The notes under the pieces: model-generated
Databases searched by the model: none
Seen by the model: only the letters and a program-made list of their open reading frames with translations
Told to the model about the DNA's origin: nothing
Made by a program: the position numbers and the translations under genes
Shown: positions 16,573 to 26,797 of the stretch, in pieces
How the letters are laid out: every line of letters starts with the position of its first letter
Position numbering within the stretch: the stretch's first letter is position 1
DNA from: Pseudomonas guariconensis
Lineage (GTDB): Bacteria; Pseudomonadota; Gammaproteobacteria; Pseudomonadales; Pseudomonadaceae
Assembly: GCF_015680235.1 (NCBI RefSeq)
Contig: NZ_JADLJL010000007.1
Span: forward strand, 1 to 64,000
DNA: 64,000 nt
Reading direction: 5' to 3'

Positions 16573-17516
16573 CGCAGTTTCTCCGCCACCCGCATGACGG
16601 CGCTGCGCGCCCGCGGGTTGGCCTTGAGTTCAGCTTCGGAGGCGAACTGCGCCTTGCCGACCAGGCGGATCTTCGGCTCGAACACCTTGTGCTGTACTGG
16701 CAGGTTGCGCGGCAGGTTGTCCGCCTCGCCCTTGGCCAGTTTGCGCATGAACAGCTTGACGATGCGGTCTTCGAGTGAGTGGAAGCTGATCACCGCCAGG
16801 CGGCCACCGACCTCCAGCGCCTCGATGGCAGCCTCCAGGCCCGCCTCCAGGTCGCCCAGTTCGTTATTGACGTGAATGCGCAGGCCCTGGAAGGCCCGGG
16901 TCGCCGGGTTCTTGCCCTTTTCCCAGGCCGGGTTGGCGACCTTGAGGACTTCAGCGAGGTCAGCCGTGCGGGTGAACGGCTGCTGCTCACGGCGCTGCAC
17001 CACGGCGCGCGCCATGCGCTTGGCGAAACGCTCTTCGCCGTATTCTTTGAAGACGCGGGCGATTTCTTCTTCGGGCGCAGTGGCGATGAACTCGGCGGCG
17101 CTGATGCCCTGGCCGGGGTTCATGCGCATGTCCAGCGGGCCGTCGTTCAGGAAGCTGAAACCGCGCTCCGGGTCGTCCAGCTGCGGCGACGACACGCCCA
17201 GGTCGAGGAGCACGCCACTGACCTTGCCGTGCAGGCCACGCTGGGCGACTTCATCGCCCAGCTCGGCAAAGCTGCGCTGCACAATGACAAAGCGGCCGTC
17301 TTCGGCCGCCAGCGCTTGCCCCGTGGCAATCGCTTGTGGATCTTTGTCGAAGCCCAGCAGCCGCCCTTGCGGCCCGAGCTTGCTGAGAATCAGGCGGCTA
17401 TGCCCGCCACGGCCGAAGGTGCCGTCCAGATAGCAACCGTCGGCACGCAGGGCCAATGCCTCGACAGCCTCGTCGAGCAGCACGGTGATGTGGTTGAAGC
17501 CGCTATCTATCGTCAC
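16569..17516 (-). CDS. rsmH: 16S rRNA m4C1402 methyltransferase RsmH (MraW)
   Basis: SAM-dependent methyltransferase acting on C1402 of 16S rRNA. The 315-residue protein starts with [13 protein letters not shown] and has the SAM-binding [12 protein letters not shown] motif near residue 33, [14 protein letters not shown] near 100, and the C-terminal [13 protein letters not shown]. It overlaps mraZ and ftsL by 4 nt each, so the first three dcw genes look translationally coupled. Confidence 0.97.
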
Positions 17517-17968
17517 AGGATCAGGTCACGCAAATCGTCGGGCATGGCGCCCGGTTGTTGAATAGCTGCAAGGTCAGCTGCCGAAACCGCGTTCCAGGCA
17601 TCCTCATCCCACAGCTGGAATTTGTTCAGCTGCCCCACCAGCATCGCCTTCTTGTCGAGCTTGGCGTAATCGCGCAGGCGGGGCGGTACCAGGAAACGGC
17701 CACTGCCATCGAGCTCCAGGTCCACCGCATTGCCGATCAGCAAACGCTGCAGGCGGCGGTTTTCCTCACGCAACGACGGCAAGGCACGCAACTTGGCTTC
17801 TATCTGTTCCCACTCATCGAGGGGATAAACACACAAGCAGGGGTCCACCGCGTCGATGGTCACGATCAACTGACCATTGCAACGCGAATCGAGCTCGTCA
17901 CGGTACCGACTCGGCATGGCGAGTCGGCCCTTTGCATCGAGGCTGACGGCGTTAGCTCCGCGGAACAC
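17513..17968 (-). CDS. mraZ: Transcriptional regulator MraZ
   Basis: AbrB-fold DNA-binding protein that, in E. coli, represses the dcw promoter. I chose a GTG start at 17968 because it gives the family length (151 residues) and aligns the usual first residues ([19 protein letters not shown]); an ATG six codons upstream is less likely. Two DXXXR repeats are visible, [13 protein letters not shown] and [13 protein letters not shown]. It is the first gene of the cluster and lies downstream of repeats that fit its own operator. Confidence 0.95.
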   Translation of the reverse strand: MFRGANAVSLDAKGRLAMPSRYRDELDSRCNGQLIVTIDAVDPCLCVYPLDEWEQIEAKLRALPSLREENRRLQRLLIGNAVDLELDGSGRFLVPPRLRDYAKLDKKAMLVGQLNKFQLWDEDAWNAVSAADLAAIQQPGAMPDDLRDLIL

Positions 17969-18010
17969 GGCTGCGATTCCCCACAATGTTAGCTTTTTTG
18001 TGTCAGAAAA

Positions 18011-18036
18011 CCCACTTCATCCCACTTTCTGCCACT
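18011..18036 (-). promoter_or_regulatory. Probable MraZ operator, three 10-bp-spaced repeats
   Basis: On the minus strand the motif AGTGG occurs three times in register, as AGTGGCAGAA, AGTGGGATGA and AGTGGGTTTT. MraZ in E. coli and Mycoplasma binds direct repeats containing TGGG(A/N) at 10-bp spacing ahead of mraZ. The site lies just downstream of the predicted -10, where bound protein would block transcription. Binding is inferred. Confidence 0.7.
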
Positions 18037-18043
18037 TGCGCAC

Positions 18044-18073
18044 ACTATAGGAATCCGTCCGGCACACCGTCAA
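18044..18073 (-). promoter_or_regulatory. Predicted sigma70 promoter of the dcw cluster
   Basis: Minus strand: TTGACG (18068-18073), an 18-bp spacer and TATAGT (18044-18049). The +1 would fall near 18037, leaving a leader of about 70 nt to mraZ. The rest of the gene-free stretch, 18074-18279, holds AT-rich sequence including an imperfect hairpin near 18169-18200 but no gene I can support. Confidence 0.7.
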
Positions 18074-18279
18074 GGCACGTTCAGAAGGAAATTCCTTACA
18101 GGACGGAGATTTAGCGCAACAAAGGAAGGAGGAAGCATTACCGGAAGGAAAAACTGGCGGGAAAAATCAAGTTCACTCAAGTGGATAGAGTGAGAACTTA
18201 AAGTAATTTATTAAGAGTAAGATTTTTTTGGTATTACCGGGACGTATCTGCTGTCGATTCAAGCAGGAGAAGGAAGGAG

Positions 18280-18641
18280 GTGGAGAGTCGATCTGTAAGC
18301 CGGGTTCTGTCGAGGACAGTCATTCCTCTACGACGGCCATCACTGGACGCCTTTAGCAACCTACCCGGTTCCGACGCGGGCCACGCCGTATGGAACCCTA
18401 TTTGGTCTTGCTCCGAGTGGGGTTTACCTAGCCACGAACTGTTACCAGTCGCGCGGTGCGCTCTTACCGCACCTTTTCACCCTTACCGGCACCGAAGTGC
18501 TTAGGCGGTTGTTTTCTGTGGCACTTTCCGTAGGCTCGCGCCCCCCAGGCGTTACCTGGCACTCTGCCCTATGGAGCCCGGACTTTCCTCCCCCCTCTTT
18601 TGCGGAACAAAAGAAGGCAGCGACTGTCCAATCGACTCTCC
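18280..18641 (-). ncRNA. rnpB: RNase P RNA component
   Basis: Catalytic RNA of RNase P, which trims tRNA 5' leaders. The minus strand shows the bacterial class A hallmarks: the 5' strand of helix P1 (AGAGTCGATTGG) pairing with the 3' terminal ATCGACTCTCC, the conserved GGAGGAAAGTCCGGGCTCC block near the 5' end, the CAGGGTGCCAGGTAACGCC region, and the 3' CCGGCTTACAGATCG. The length of about 360 nt is typical. The exact ends are estimated to within several bases. It lies between rsmI and the dcw promoter, as in other Pseudomonas. Confidence 0.95.
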
Positions 18642-18649
18642 GCCGACAA

Positions 18650-18677
18650 GGTTAACGGCACAAGCGCCCAAGAACAA
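18650..18677 (-). promoter_or_regulatory. Candidate rnpB promoter
   Basis: TTGTTC (18672-18677), a 16-bp spacer and TTAACC (18650-18655) on the minus strand sit about 10 bp before the estimated 5' end of rnpB. Both hexamers are imperfect, so this is a positional inference. Confidence 0.4.
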
Positions 18678-18706
18678 GTGACATCACAAAGTATGTCACT
18701 TTGCCA

Positions 18707-19582
18707 CTAGTGAGTTTTCTGTTTTTCCAGTGCCACTTGATAGAGCAGGTTCTTGCGCACACCGGTGATTTCCGCCGCCAGCGCAGCCGCACGCTTGAGT
18801 GGCAGCTCCGCCAGCAGCAGGTCCAGCACGCGCTGCGCTTCGCTGCTGATCGCCTGCTCGTCTTCGGGGGCACTCCAGCCACCCACGAGAACCACGCACT
18901 CGCCGCGCTGCTGGTTGCTATCGCCTGCGACGAAAGCACGCAATTCACCCAACGGCAGCCCCTTGAGCGTCTCGAACGCCTTGGTCAGCTCTCGGCCCAG
19001 CACCGCCGGACGCTGCGCGCCGAATACCGCTTCCATGTCTTCCAGGCATTCGAGAATGCGGTGCGGCGCCTCGTAGAAGATCAAGGTACGAGGCTCCTCC
19101 TTGACTTGCTCCAGGCGCGCGCGACGACCTGCCGTCTTGGCGGGCAGGAAGCCTTCGAAGATGAAACGGTCCGACGGCAGGCCTGCCGCCGACAGCGCAG
19201 CGATCAGGGCGCAGGCGCCCGGCACCGGAACCACCTGTACCCCGGCAGCGCGCGCCTGGCGCACCAGATGGTAGCCAGGGTCGGAAATCAACGGGGTGCC
19301 CGCGTCGGATACCAGGGCGACGTCGTCGCCAGCCAGCAGGCGGGTGATGAAGCGCCCGCCCTCGTCGCGCTCGTTGTGTTCGTGGCAGGCGGCCAGTGGT
19401 GTATCGATGCCGAAGTGCTGGAGCAGACGCACCGAATGACGGGTGTCCTCGGCGGCGATCAGCGCCACATTGGCCAGCACCTTGAGGGCCCGGGCACTCA
19501 TGTCGTCGAGGTTGCCGATCGGCGTGGCGACCACGTAAAGCGTGCCCATCGTGGATGTCGAAGCCCCTGCACCATCAGTCAC
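18707..19582 (-). CDS. rsmI: 16S rRNA 2'-O-ribose C1402 methyltransferase RsmI
   Basis: Tetrapyrrole-methylase-fold enzyme that 2'-O-methylates C1402 of 16S rRNA, the same nucleotide modified by RsmH encoded 1.2 kb away. The 291 residues carry [42 protein letters not shown] and [19 protein letters not shown], all diagnostic. The start is uncertain: neither the first ATG (19582) nor the ATG at 19549 has a clear ribosome-binding site. It diverges from lpoA. Confidence 0.95.
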   Translation of the reverse strand: MTDGAGASTSTMGTLYVVATPIGNLDDMSARALKVLANVALIAAEDTRHSVRLLQHFGIDTPLAACHEHNERDEGGRFITRLLAGDDVALVSDAGTPLISDPGYHLVRQARAAGVQVVPVPGACALIAALSAAGLPSDRFIFEGFLPAKTAGRRARLEQVKEEPRTLIFYEAPHRILECLEDMEAVFGAQRPAVLGRELTKAFETLKGLPLGELRAFVAGDSNQQRGECVVLVGGWSAPEDEQAISSEAQRVLDLLLAELPLKRAAALAAEITGVRKNLLYQVALEKQKTH

Positions 19583-19769
19583 TGCGCGTACCTGTCATGT
19601 GGATCAAAGGCGCCATTGTAGCCCGAGCGCCGGCAACAACGCGCAAAGAACTTCACCGGCAACCCGCGCAAGGCGACCTATATTGAAGGATCAACGTCAG
19701 CGACATCGCGCCCCGGCCGACGCTTGGGTACAATTGCCGGCCAACTTGATCGAGTAACAGGACTTTTAC

Positions 19770-21587
19770 ATGATCGCTTGCCTGCGGCTGTTCACAGCCC
19801 TCTGCTTGGCTGCCCTGCTGGCAGCCTGCGCCAGCTCGCCCTCATCCAGCCTGGGCGAACTGCCACGCACCCCGGATGCCAGCATCGAGCAGCTGCTCGA
19901 CAAGGCCGCCACCAGCAAGTCCGCTGAAGATGCCGCCCTGCTGCGCCTGAGCGCCGCCGACCTGGCCTACAAGCAGAAGGACTATCCACGCGCCGCACGC
20001 ATTCTCGAGCAGGTCCCGATGGACTCGCTCAAGCCTGCCCAGCAGGTATTCGCCAGCACCCTGGCCGCGGAGCTCGCCATGAGCCGCAACCAGCCCAAGG
20101 CCGCCCTGACCGCCCTCTCCCACCCGAGCCTGCAACGCCTGGGCGAACTGCCGCAAGAGCAGCAGGCTCGCACCTACAGCGTCCATGCCGCCGCCCTCGA
20201 GGCCGACGGCCAGGCACTGGCCGCCGCCCAGCAGCGCGTATTGCTCGCCCCGCTGCTCAGCGATCAGGCCGCCGCCGCCAACAACGACTCGATCTGGGCA
20301 CTGGTCGCCTCGCTGCCGGCCGAGCAACTGCAGCAGCCCGCCGCCGACGAGACCCTGGCAGGCTGGACCAGCCTGGCCCTGGCGGTGAAGAGCGCCGGCA
20401 CCCTGGAGCAGCAACAGGCCGCCATCGACACCTGGCGCAACCAGCACCCGGAGCACCCCGCCGCCAAACAACTGCCCCTGGCCCTGGTCAAGCTCAAGGA
20501 GCTGGCCAGCCAGCCGCTGACCAAGGTCGCCCTGCTGCTGCCTCAGGAAGGCCCGCTGGCCGGCGTCGCCCGCGCCCTGCGCGACGGCTTCATGGCCGCT
20601 CACTTCCAGGCCCAGCAATCTGGCCAGCCGGCTCCGGCCGTGCAGGTGTTCGACAGCTCGCGCCTGACCTCGCTGGATGACTTCTACCGCCAGGCCCAGG
20701 CGGCCGGCGTACAACTGGTGGTCGGTCCTTTGGAAAAACCACTGGTGAAGAAGCTCGCAGCCAACCCGCAACTGCCGATCACCACCCTGGCGCTGAACTA
20801 CGCCGACGCCGGCCAGAAAGCCCCCCCTCAGCTGTTCCAGTTCGGCCTGGCCGCCGAGGACGAAGCCCGCGAAGTCTCGCGCCGCGCCCGCGCCGACGGC
20901 CTGGTCCGCGCCGTGGCCCTGGTACCGAGCGGTGAATGGGGCGATCGCGTACTCGCCGCCTTCCGCCAGGACTGGGAAGGCCATGGCGGCACCCTGCTGG
21001 CCGCCGAGCGCATCGCCCAGCCGGTTGCCCTGGCCCAGCAGATCGCCGAGCTGTTCCAACTGCGCCAGAGCGAAGGCCGCGCCAAGAGCCTGCAGAGCAC
21101 CGTTGGCGGCAATATCGCCGCGCAACCGTCACGCCGCCAGGACATCGACTTCATCTTCCTCGCCTCCACGCCGCAGCAGGCCCAGCAGATCAAGCCGACC
21201 CTGAACTTCCAGTACGCAGGCGACGTGCCGGTCTACGCCACCTCCAACCTCTACAGCGCCAGTGGTGACGTGAACCAGTACAACGACATGAACGGCATCC
21301 GCTTCTGCGAGACCCCTTGGCTGCTCGACAGCACCAACAGCCTGCGCCAGCAGGTGGTCCAGCAATGGCCCCAGGCCGCTGGCAGCCTCGGTCGCCTTTA
21401 CGCCATGGGCGTGGACGCCTACAGCCTGGCCCCTCGCCTGGGCCAGCTGAAGGCCCTGCCGGACAACCGCATCGAAGGCCTTTCCGGCAGCTTGACCATG
21501 AGCCCCAGCCAGCGCGTCGAGCGCCAGCTGCCGTGGGCCGAGTTCGCGGGTGGCCAGGTCAAGCGCTTGCCGGACACCCCTCGCTGA
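19770..21587 (+). CDS. lpoA: Penicillin-binding protein activator LpoA
   Basis: Outer-membrane lipoprotein that activates the bifunctional peptidoglycan synthase PBP1A in E. coli. The 605-residue protein starts with a lipoprotein signal and lipobox LLAAC (Cys near 20), then a helical TPR-like N-domain rich in Ala, Leu and Gln, and from about residue 250 (KVALLLPQEGPLAGVARAL) a periplasmic-binding-protein-like C-domain. It overlaps yraN (TGATG). The gene order lpoA-yraN-diaA-dolP matches E. coli yraM-yraN-diaA-yraP. A TACAAT hexamer at 19729-19734 could be its -10. Confidence 0.93.
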   Translation: MIACLRLFTALCLAALLAACASSPSSSLGELPRTPDASIEQLLDKAATSKSAEDAALLRLSAADLAYKQKDYPRAARILEQVPMDSLKPAQQVFASTLAAELAMSRNQPKAALTALSHPSLQRLGELPQEQQARTYSVHAAALEADGQALAAAQQRVLLAPLLSDQAAAANNDSIWALVASLPAEQLQQPAADETLAGWTSLALAVKSAGTLEQQQAAIDTWRNQHPEHPAAKQLPLALVKLKELASQPLTKVALLLPQEGPLAGVARALRDGFMAAHFQAQQSGQPAPAVQVFDSSRLTSLDDFYRQAQAAGVQLVVGPLEKPLVKKLAANPQLPITTLALNYADAGQKAPPQLFQFGLAAEDEAREVSRRARADGLVRAVALVPSGEWGDRVLAAFRQDWEGHGGTLLAAERIAQPVALAQQIAELFQLRQSEGRAKSLQSTVGGNIAAQPSRRQDIDFIFLASTPQQAQQIKPTLNFQYAGDVPVYATSNLYSASGDVNQYNDMNGIRFCETPWLLDSTNSLRQQVVQQWPQAAGSLGRLYAMGVDAYSLAPRLGQLKALPDNRIEGLSGSLTMSPSQRVERQLPWAEFAGGQVKRLPDTPR

Positions 21588-21958
21588 TGCCCGACGCATC
21601 GCCTTCCAACGCAGGCCTTGCCGCGGAAAACCATGCCCTCGAATACCTCCGAGGGCATGGCCTGCGACTACTGGCGCGCAATTGGCGATGCAAGGGTGGT
21701 GAGCTCGATCTGGTCATGCTCGACGCCGATACAGTAGTATTCGTCGAAGTCCGCTACCGGTTGCATGCGGCCTTCGGCGGCGCCGTCGGCAGCATCGACG
21801 GACGCAAGCAGAAGCGACTGGTACTCGCTGCCAACCTGTTCCTGCAGAAAGAGCCGCGCTGGGCCAACCAACCCTGCCGCTTCGACGTTATCGCCCTGCA
21901 GGGCAGCCACCATGCGGGCCAGCCGCTGCAATGGCTGAAAAACGCCTTCGAATGCTGA
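21587..21958 (+). CDS. yraN: YraN family (UPF0102) nuclease-fold protein
   Basis: Small cytosolic protein of 123 residues with a Holliday-junction-resolvase-like fold; its biochemical role is not settled. Family motifs are GLAAENHALEYLRGHGLRLLARNWR, GGELDLVMLD and FVEVRYR followed by IDGRKQKRLVLAA, so the nuclease-like Glu/Asp/Glu-Val-Arg core is intact. The ATG shares a base with the lpoA stop. Confidence 0.92.
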   Translation: MPDASPSNAGLAAENHALEYLRGHGLRLLARNWRCKGGELDLVMLDADTVVFVEVRYRLHAAFGGAVGSIDGRKQKRLVLAANLFLQKEPRWANQPCRFDVIALQGSHHAGQPLQWLKNAFEC

Positions 21959-21977
21959 ACCCATTCCGATTTTTTAG

Positions 21978-23215
<1,238 letters not shown>

Positions 23216-23225
23216 CACCCAATTG

Positions 23226-23294
23226 CATCGCCGGCAAGCCGGCTCCCACCCGCCGTGCGCGGCCTTGCCTGTGGGAGCCAGCTTGCCGGCGATG
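23226..23294. repeat. Inverted REP pair
   Basis: Two head-to-head copies of the Pseudomonas REP core (ATCGCCGGCAAGCCGGCTCC and its complement) separated by about 25 bp. It lies between dolP and the small lipoprotein gene. Confidence 0.85.
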
Positions 23295-23338
23295 AGGTCA
23301 TAGCAACACCAGCGTTCAACCCAAACCAGGAAGTACCC

Positions 23339-23557
23339 ATGAAGAAGTCCCTGCTGTCCGTCCTCGCAATCGGCGCCTTCGCCGCCCTGGCCGGCTGCTC
23401 CACCCCAAGCCAGATCACCCTCAACGACGGCCGTGAATTCCAGACCACCGATGCTCCGGAATACGACGCCGATTCGGGCTTCTACGAGTTCGAGCAACTG
23501 GACGGCAAGCGCACCCGCGTCAACAAGGACCAGGTACGCAGCATCAAGGACCTGTAA
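23339..23557 (+). CDS. Small YgdI/YgdR-type lipoprotein
   Basis: A 72-residue lipoprotein. The signal sequence MKKSLLSVLAIGAFAALAGC has a clear lipobox (LAGC, Cys20). The mature part is a small SH3-like beta domain of the YgdI/YgdR (DUF903) family, with SQITLNDGREFQTTD, EYDADSGFYEFEQLDGKRTRVNKDQV. Function is unknown. The ATG follows an AGGAAGTACCC ribosome-binding site; I ignore the open frame upstream, which is REP sequence. Confidence 0.9.
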   Translation: MKKSLLSVLAIGAFAALAGCSTPSQITLNDGREFQTTDAPEYDADSGFYEFEQLDGKRTRVNKDQVRSIKDL

Positions 23558-23573
23558 TCACAGGCCCCGCACC

Positions 23574-23609
23574 AATAAAAAAGGCGATCCATCCGGATCG
23601 CCTTTTTTC
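23574..23609. terminator. Bidirectional terminator
   Basis: AAAAAAGGCGATCC-atcc-GGATCGCCTTTTTT, a perfect stem flanked by A and T runs, sits between two converging genes and can serve both. Confidence 0.92.
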
Positions 23610-23611
23610 GT

Positions 23612-24043
23612 TTACTTGACCACCTTGAGGCTGGGCCGGCCACTCGGGCGCGGCGGTTGACCACCACCTTCTGGCGGCCCATCGTCGTCCGGCTCGACGC
23701 CTTCGTCGTCCAGCTCGTCGTTGTCCATCAACGGCGGCTCCAACTCGAAGACCATGCCTTGACCATTCTCCCGGGCATAAATGCCCAGGATCGCGCCCAC
23801 CGGCACGAACAGCGAATGGGACACGCCACTGAAACGACCTTCGAAGCTCACCGCATCGTTGTCCATGTGCAGGCCGCGCACGGCATTGGGGGAAATATTC
23901 AGGACGATCTGGCCGTCACTGGCGAATCCCTGGGGCACCTGGACAGCCGGATACTCGGCATTGACCAGCATATGGGGGGTGCAATCGTTGTCGACGATCC
24001 ACTCGTACAGTGCTCGAACCAGATAGGGGCGACTGGAGTTCAT
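23612..24043 (-). CDS. sspB: ClpXP protease specificity-enhancing factor SspB
   Basis: Adaptor that delivers ssrA-tagged peptides to ClpXP. The 143-residue protein has the SspB fold motifs RPYLVRALYEWIVDNDCTPHM, VLNISPNAVRGL and RFSGVSHSLFVPVGAILGIYARENGQGM, then a flexible acidic/proline tail ending in the short basic-hydrophobic XB motif (PSLKVVK) that docks on ClpX. The start at 24043 is set by homology and a GGAG site. It is 10 bp after sspA. Confidence 0.95.
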   Translation of the reverse strand: MNSSRPYLVRALYEWIVDNDCTPHMLVNAEYPAVQVPQGFASDGQIVLNISPNAVRGLHMDNDAVSFEGRFSGVSHSLFVPVGAILGIYARENGQGMVFELEPPLMDNDELDDEGVEPDDDGPPEGGGQPPRPSGRPSLKVVK

Positions 24044-24053
24044 CAACGGCTCC

Positions 24054-24677
24054 TTAAAGCTTGCGCATTTCACGTTCTGCAGCGGACAGGCTCGCCTGGA
24101 AAGGCTCGCGGGCAAACTGCCGCTCCATGTAATCCAACAGCGGCTTGGCCTGCCGCGGCAATTCGATACCCATGACCGGCAACCGCCACAATATGGGTAA
24201 TAGACAACAATCGACCAGGCTTTGCTCCTCGCTCATGAAGCAGGAGAACTCGCCGAACAACGGCGATACGCCCGTCAGGCTTTCACGCAGGGCCTTGCGC
24301 GCCTCGGCACGCGCCGCATCCGTGCTGCGTGAATCGAGAATGGTGTCCGCCAAGACGCACCAGTCGCGCTGGATGCGGTGCATCAGCAAGCGGCTGTTGC
24401 CCCGAGCCACCGGGTAGACCGGCATCAAGGGCGGGTGCGGGTAACGCTCCTCGAGGTACTCCATCACCACGCTGGACTCGTAGAGAGCCAGGTCACGATC
24501 GACCAGCGTCGGCACACTGCCGTAAGGGTTCACTTCGACCAGCTTGGGCGGCAGACGACCGGGGTCGACGTCGACAATCTGTACACTGACGCCCTTCTCG
24601 GCGAGAACAAGGCGTACCCGGTGAGAATAGTGATCAGCGGGGTCGGAATAGCAGGCTAACCTGTTGGTTGCGCCCAT
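24054..24677 (-). CDS. sspA: Stringent starvation protein A
   Basis: GST-fold RNA-polymerase-associated regulator of stationary-phase and stress genes; it has no GST activity in characterised relatives. The 207 residues show an N-terminal thioredoxin-like domain ([46 protein letters not shown]) and an all-helical C-terminal domain. I chose the ATG at 24677, preceded by GGAGG. It forms a two-gene unit with sspB. Confidence 0.95.
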   Translation of the reverse strand: MGATNRLACYSDPADHYSHRVRLVLAEKGVSVQIVDVDPGRLPPKLVEVNPYGSVPTLVDRDLALYESSVVMEYLEERYPHPPLMPVYPVARGNSRLLMHRIQRDWCVLADTILDSRSTDAARAEARKALRESLTGVSPLFGEFSCFMSEEQSLVDCCLLPILWRLPVMGIELPRQAKPLLDYMERQFAREPFQASLSAAEREMRKL

Positions 24678-24722
24678 GTAACGCCTCCTCGCATGGGGAT
24701 GCTTTGTGAAACTCCAAATGCA

Positions 24723-24776
24723 AACGCGCCCTGGAGGGCCCCGACGCATTCGCGAAGGGGCGCCCCAGGGCGCGTT
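24723..24776 (-). terminator. Hairpin between petC and sspA, possible pet operon terminator
   Basis: A perfect 12-bp inverted repeat (AACGCGCCCTGG / CCAGGGCGCGTT) encloses a second GC-rich stem. On the minus strand it is followed only by TTTGCATTT, so termination would be weak. It may instead be a structured readthrough or processing element. Confidence 0.55.
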
Positions 24777-24800
24777 CAACTACCAGAAACTACTGCGTGA

Positions 24801-25583
24801 TCAGTGCACGTCCTTCCAGTATTCGCGCTTGAGCAAGTAGGCGAACACGAAGAAGAAAGCCAGGTACAGCAACACGTAGGTACCGATGCGCTGGCTTTCC
24901 AGTTTGACCGGGTTGGCCGAATAGGCCAGGAAGGTCACCAGGTTCTTGACCTTCTCGTCGAACTGCTCGGCCGTCAGGGTACCGGAATTCGGCTCGATGG
25001 TCAGCTGGTCGCAGGCTTCATGGGTCAATGGGCTGCCGGTCAGCGGGTCGAATTGCTTCTTGCCGTCGACCACGGTCTGCACTTGCTTGCAGCCGATCAC
25101 CTGGTTGCCTTGCAGGCCAACCAGCACGTTAGGCATGCCGACGTTCGGGAACACCTTGTTGTTCACCCCATAAGGACGCGACTTGTCCTCATAGAAGCTG
25201 CGCAGGTAGGTGTACAGCCAGTCGGTGCCGCGCACACGGGCGACCAGGGTAAGGTCAGGCGGCGCCGCACCGAACCAGGTCTTGGCATCGTCGGGCTGCA
25301 TGCCGATCTTCATGTGGTCGCCGATCTTGGCACCGGTGAACACCAGCTTCTCGAGCATCAGCTCGTGCGGGATGTCCAGGTCGTCCGCAACCCGCTCGTA
25401 ACGCTGGAACTTGGCGCTATGGCACCCCATGCAATAGTTGGCGAAGGTACGTGCACCGTCCTGCATGGCGGCCTTGTCGGTAAGGTCGATATCGACCTTG
25501 TCCAGCACCGGGCCGTGCTCGCTTGCGGCAAAGGACAAGGCGGGCATCACTGCCAGGAACAATACTGCTATTAGCTTTTTCAT
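24801..25583 (-). CDS. petC: Ubiquinol-cytochrome c reductase, cytochrome c1 subunit
   Basis: Membrane-anchored c-type cytochrome of the bc1 complex that passes electrons to soluble cytochrome c. Its 260 residues comprise a Sec signal peptide (cleaved near SFAASE), the heme-binding CMGCH near residue 52, the distal Met ligand region (PNVGMPNVL) and one C-terminal membrane anchor (GTYVLLYLAFFFVFAYLL). Shares one base with the petB stop (TGATG). Confidence 0.96.
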   Translation of the reverse strand: MKKLIAVLFLAVMPALSFAASEHGPVLDKVDIDLTDKAAMQDGARTFANYCMGCHSAKFQRYERVADDLDIPHELMLEKLVFTGAKIGDHMKIGMQPDDAKTWFGAAPPDLTLVARVRGTDWLYTYLRSFYEDKSRPYGVNNKVFPNVGMPNVLVGLQGNQVIGCKQVQTVVDGKKQFDPLTGSPLTHEACDQLTIEPNSGTLTAEQFDEKVKNLVTFLAYSANPVKLESQRIGTYVLLYLAFFFVFAYLLKREYWKDVH

Positions 25584-26797
25584 CAGCCAGTCACCCTTTC
25601 CGGAACCGGTTTGGTCTTCTCGAGCCTGGTGTAGAACGGCATCAGGAGGAAGTAGGCGAAATACAGCACGGTGCAGACCTGCGACAGCAAGGTCCGACCC
25701 GGCGTCGGCGCCAATACGCCCAGCACACCCAGGATCACGAAGGCCACGCAGAACACGAGCAGGAAGATCTTGCTCAGCCAGCCCTTGTAGCGCATGGAGC
25801 GCACGGGGCTGCGGTCCAGCCAGGGCAACACGAACAGCACGGCAATGGCAGCGCCCATGGCGATGACGCCGAACAGCTTGTCAGGGACCGCGCGCAGGAT
25901 CGCGTAGAACGGCGTGAAGTACCACACCGGCGCGATGTGCTCGGGGGTCTTGAACGCGTTCGCCTGCTCGAAGTTCGGCTTTTCCAGGAAGTAGCCGCCC
26001 ATTTCAGGGAAGAAGAACACCACGGCGCAGAACACGAACAGGAACACCACGACCCCGACGATATCCTTCACGGTGTAGTAAGGGTGGAAAGGAATGCCAT
26101 CGAGCGGCACGCCGTTCTCGTCCTTTTTCTTCTTGATGTCGACGCCATCGGGGTTGTTCGAGCCCACCTCGTGCAGCGCCAGGATATGCAGCACCACCAG
26201 GCCCAGGATGACGATAGGCAAGGCGATCACGTGCAGGGCGAAGAAGCGGTTCAGGGTGATGCCCGAGATCAGGTAGTCACCGCGGATCCATTGGGTCAGG
26301 TCGTCGCCGATCACCGGAATGGCACCGAACAGCGAGATGATCACCTGTGCGCCCCAGTAGGACATCTGCCCCCAGGGCAGCAGGTAGCCCATGAACGCCT
26401 CGGCCATCAGCGCCAGGTAGATCAGCATGCCGAACAACCAGACCAGCTCGCGCGGCTTCTGGTACGAGCCATAGAGCAGCCCGCGGAACATGTGCAGGTA
26501 CACCACGATGAAGAACGCCGAAGCACCGGTGGAGTGCAGGTAGCGCAGGATCCAGCCGTACTCCACGTCGCGCATGATGTATTCGACCGAGGCGAACGCC
26601 TCTTCGGCCGACGGCGTGAAACTCATGGTCAGCCAGACGCCAGTGACGATCTGGTTGACCAGCACCAACAAGGCCAGGGAGCCGAAGAAGTAGAAGAAGT
26701 TGAAGTTCTTGGGCGCGTAATACTTGCTCAGGTGGTCTTCCCACATCTTGGTAGCGGGGAAGCGAGCATCAATCCAGTCCATGAACTTGCTCATCAC
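25583..26797 (-). CDS. petB: Ubiquinol-cytochrome c reductase, cytochrome b subunit
   Basis: Core quinol-oxidising, quinone-reducing subunit of complex III. The 404-residue polytopic protein carries two heme-b histidine pairs on helices B and D (LHSTGASAFFIVVYLHMFR, FFALHVIALPIVILGLVVLHILALH), the Qo-site PEWY equivalent as PVWY near residue 290, and GYLLPWGQMSYWGA. Overlaps petA by 4 nt and petC by 1. Confidence 0.96.
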   Translation of the reverse strand: MMSKFMDWIDARFPATKMWEDHLSKYYAPKNFNFFYFFGSLALLVLVNQIVTGVWLTMSFTPSAEEAFASVEYIMRDVEYGWILRYLHSTGASAFFIVVYLHMFRGLLYGSYQKPRELVWLFGMLIYLALMAEAFMGYLLPWGQMSYWGAQVIISLFGAIPVIGDDLTQWIRGDYLISGITLNRFFALHVIALPIVILGLVVLHILALHEVGSNNPDGVDIKKKKDENGVPLDGIPFHPYYTVKDIVGVVVFLFVFCAVVFFFPEMGGYFLEKPNFEQANAFKTPEHIAPVWYFTPFYAILRAVPDKLFGVIAMGAAIAVLFVLPWLDRSPVRSMRYKGWLSKIFLLVFCVAFVILGVLGVLAPTPGRTLLSQVCTVLYFAYFLLMPFYTRLEKTKPVPERVTG

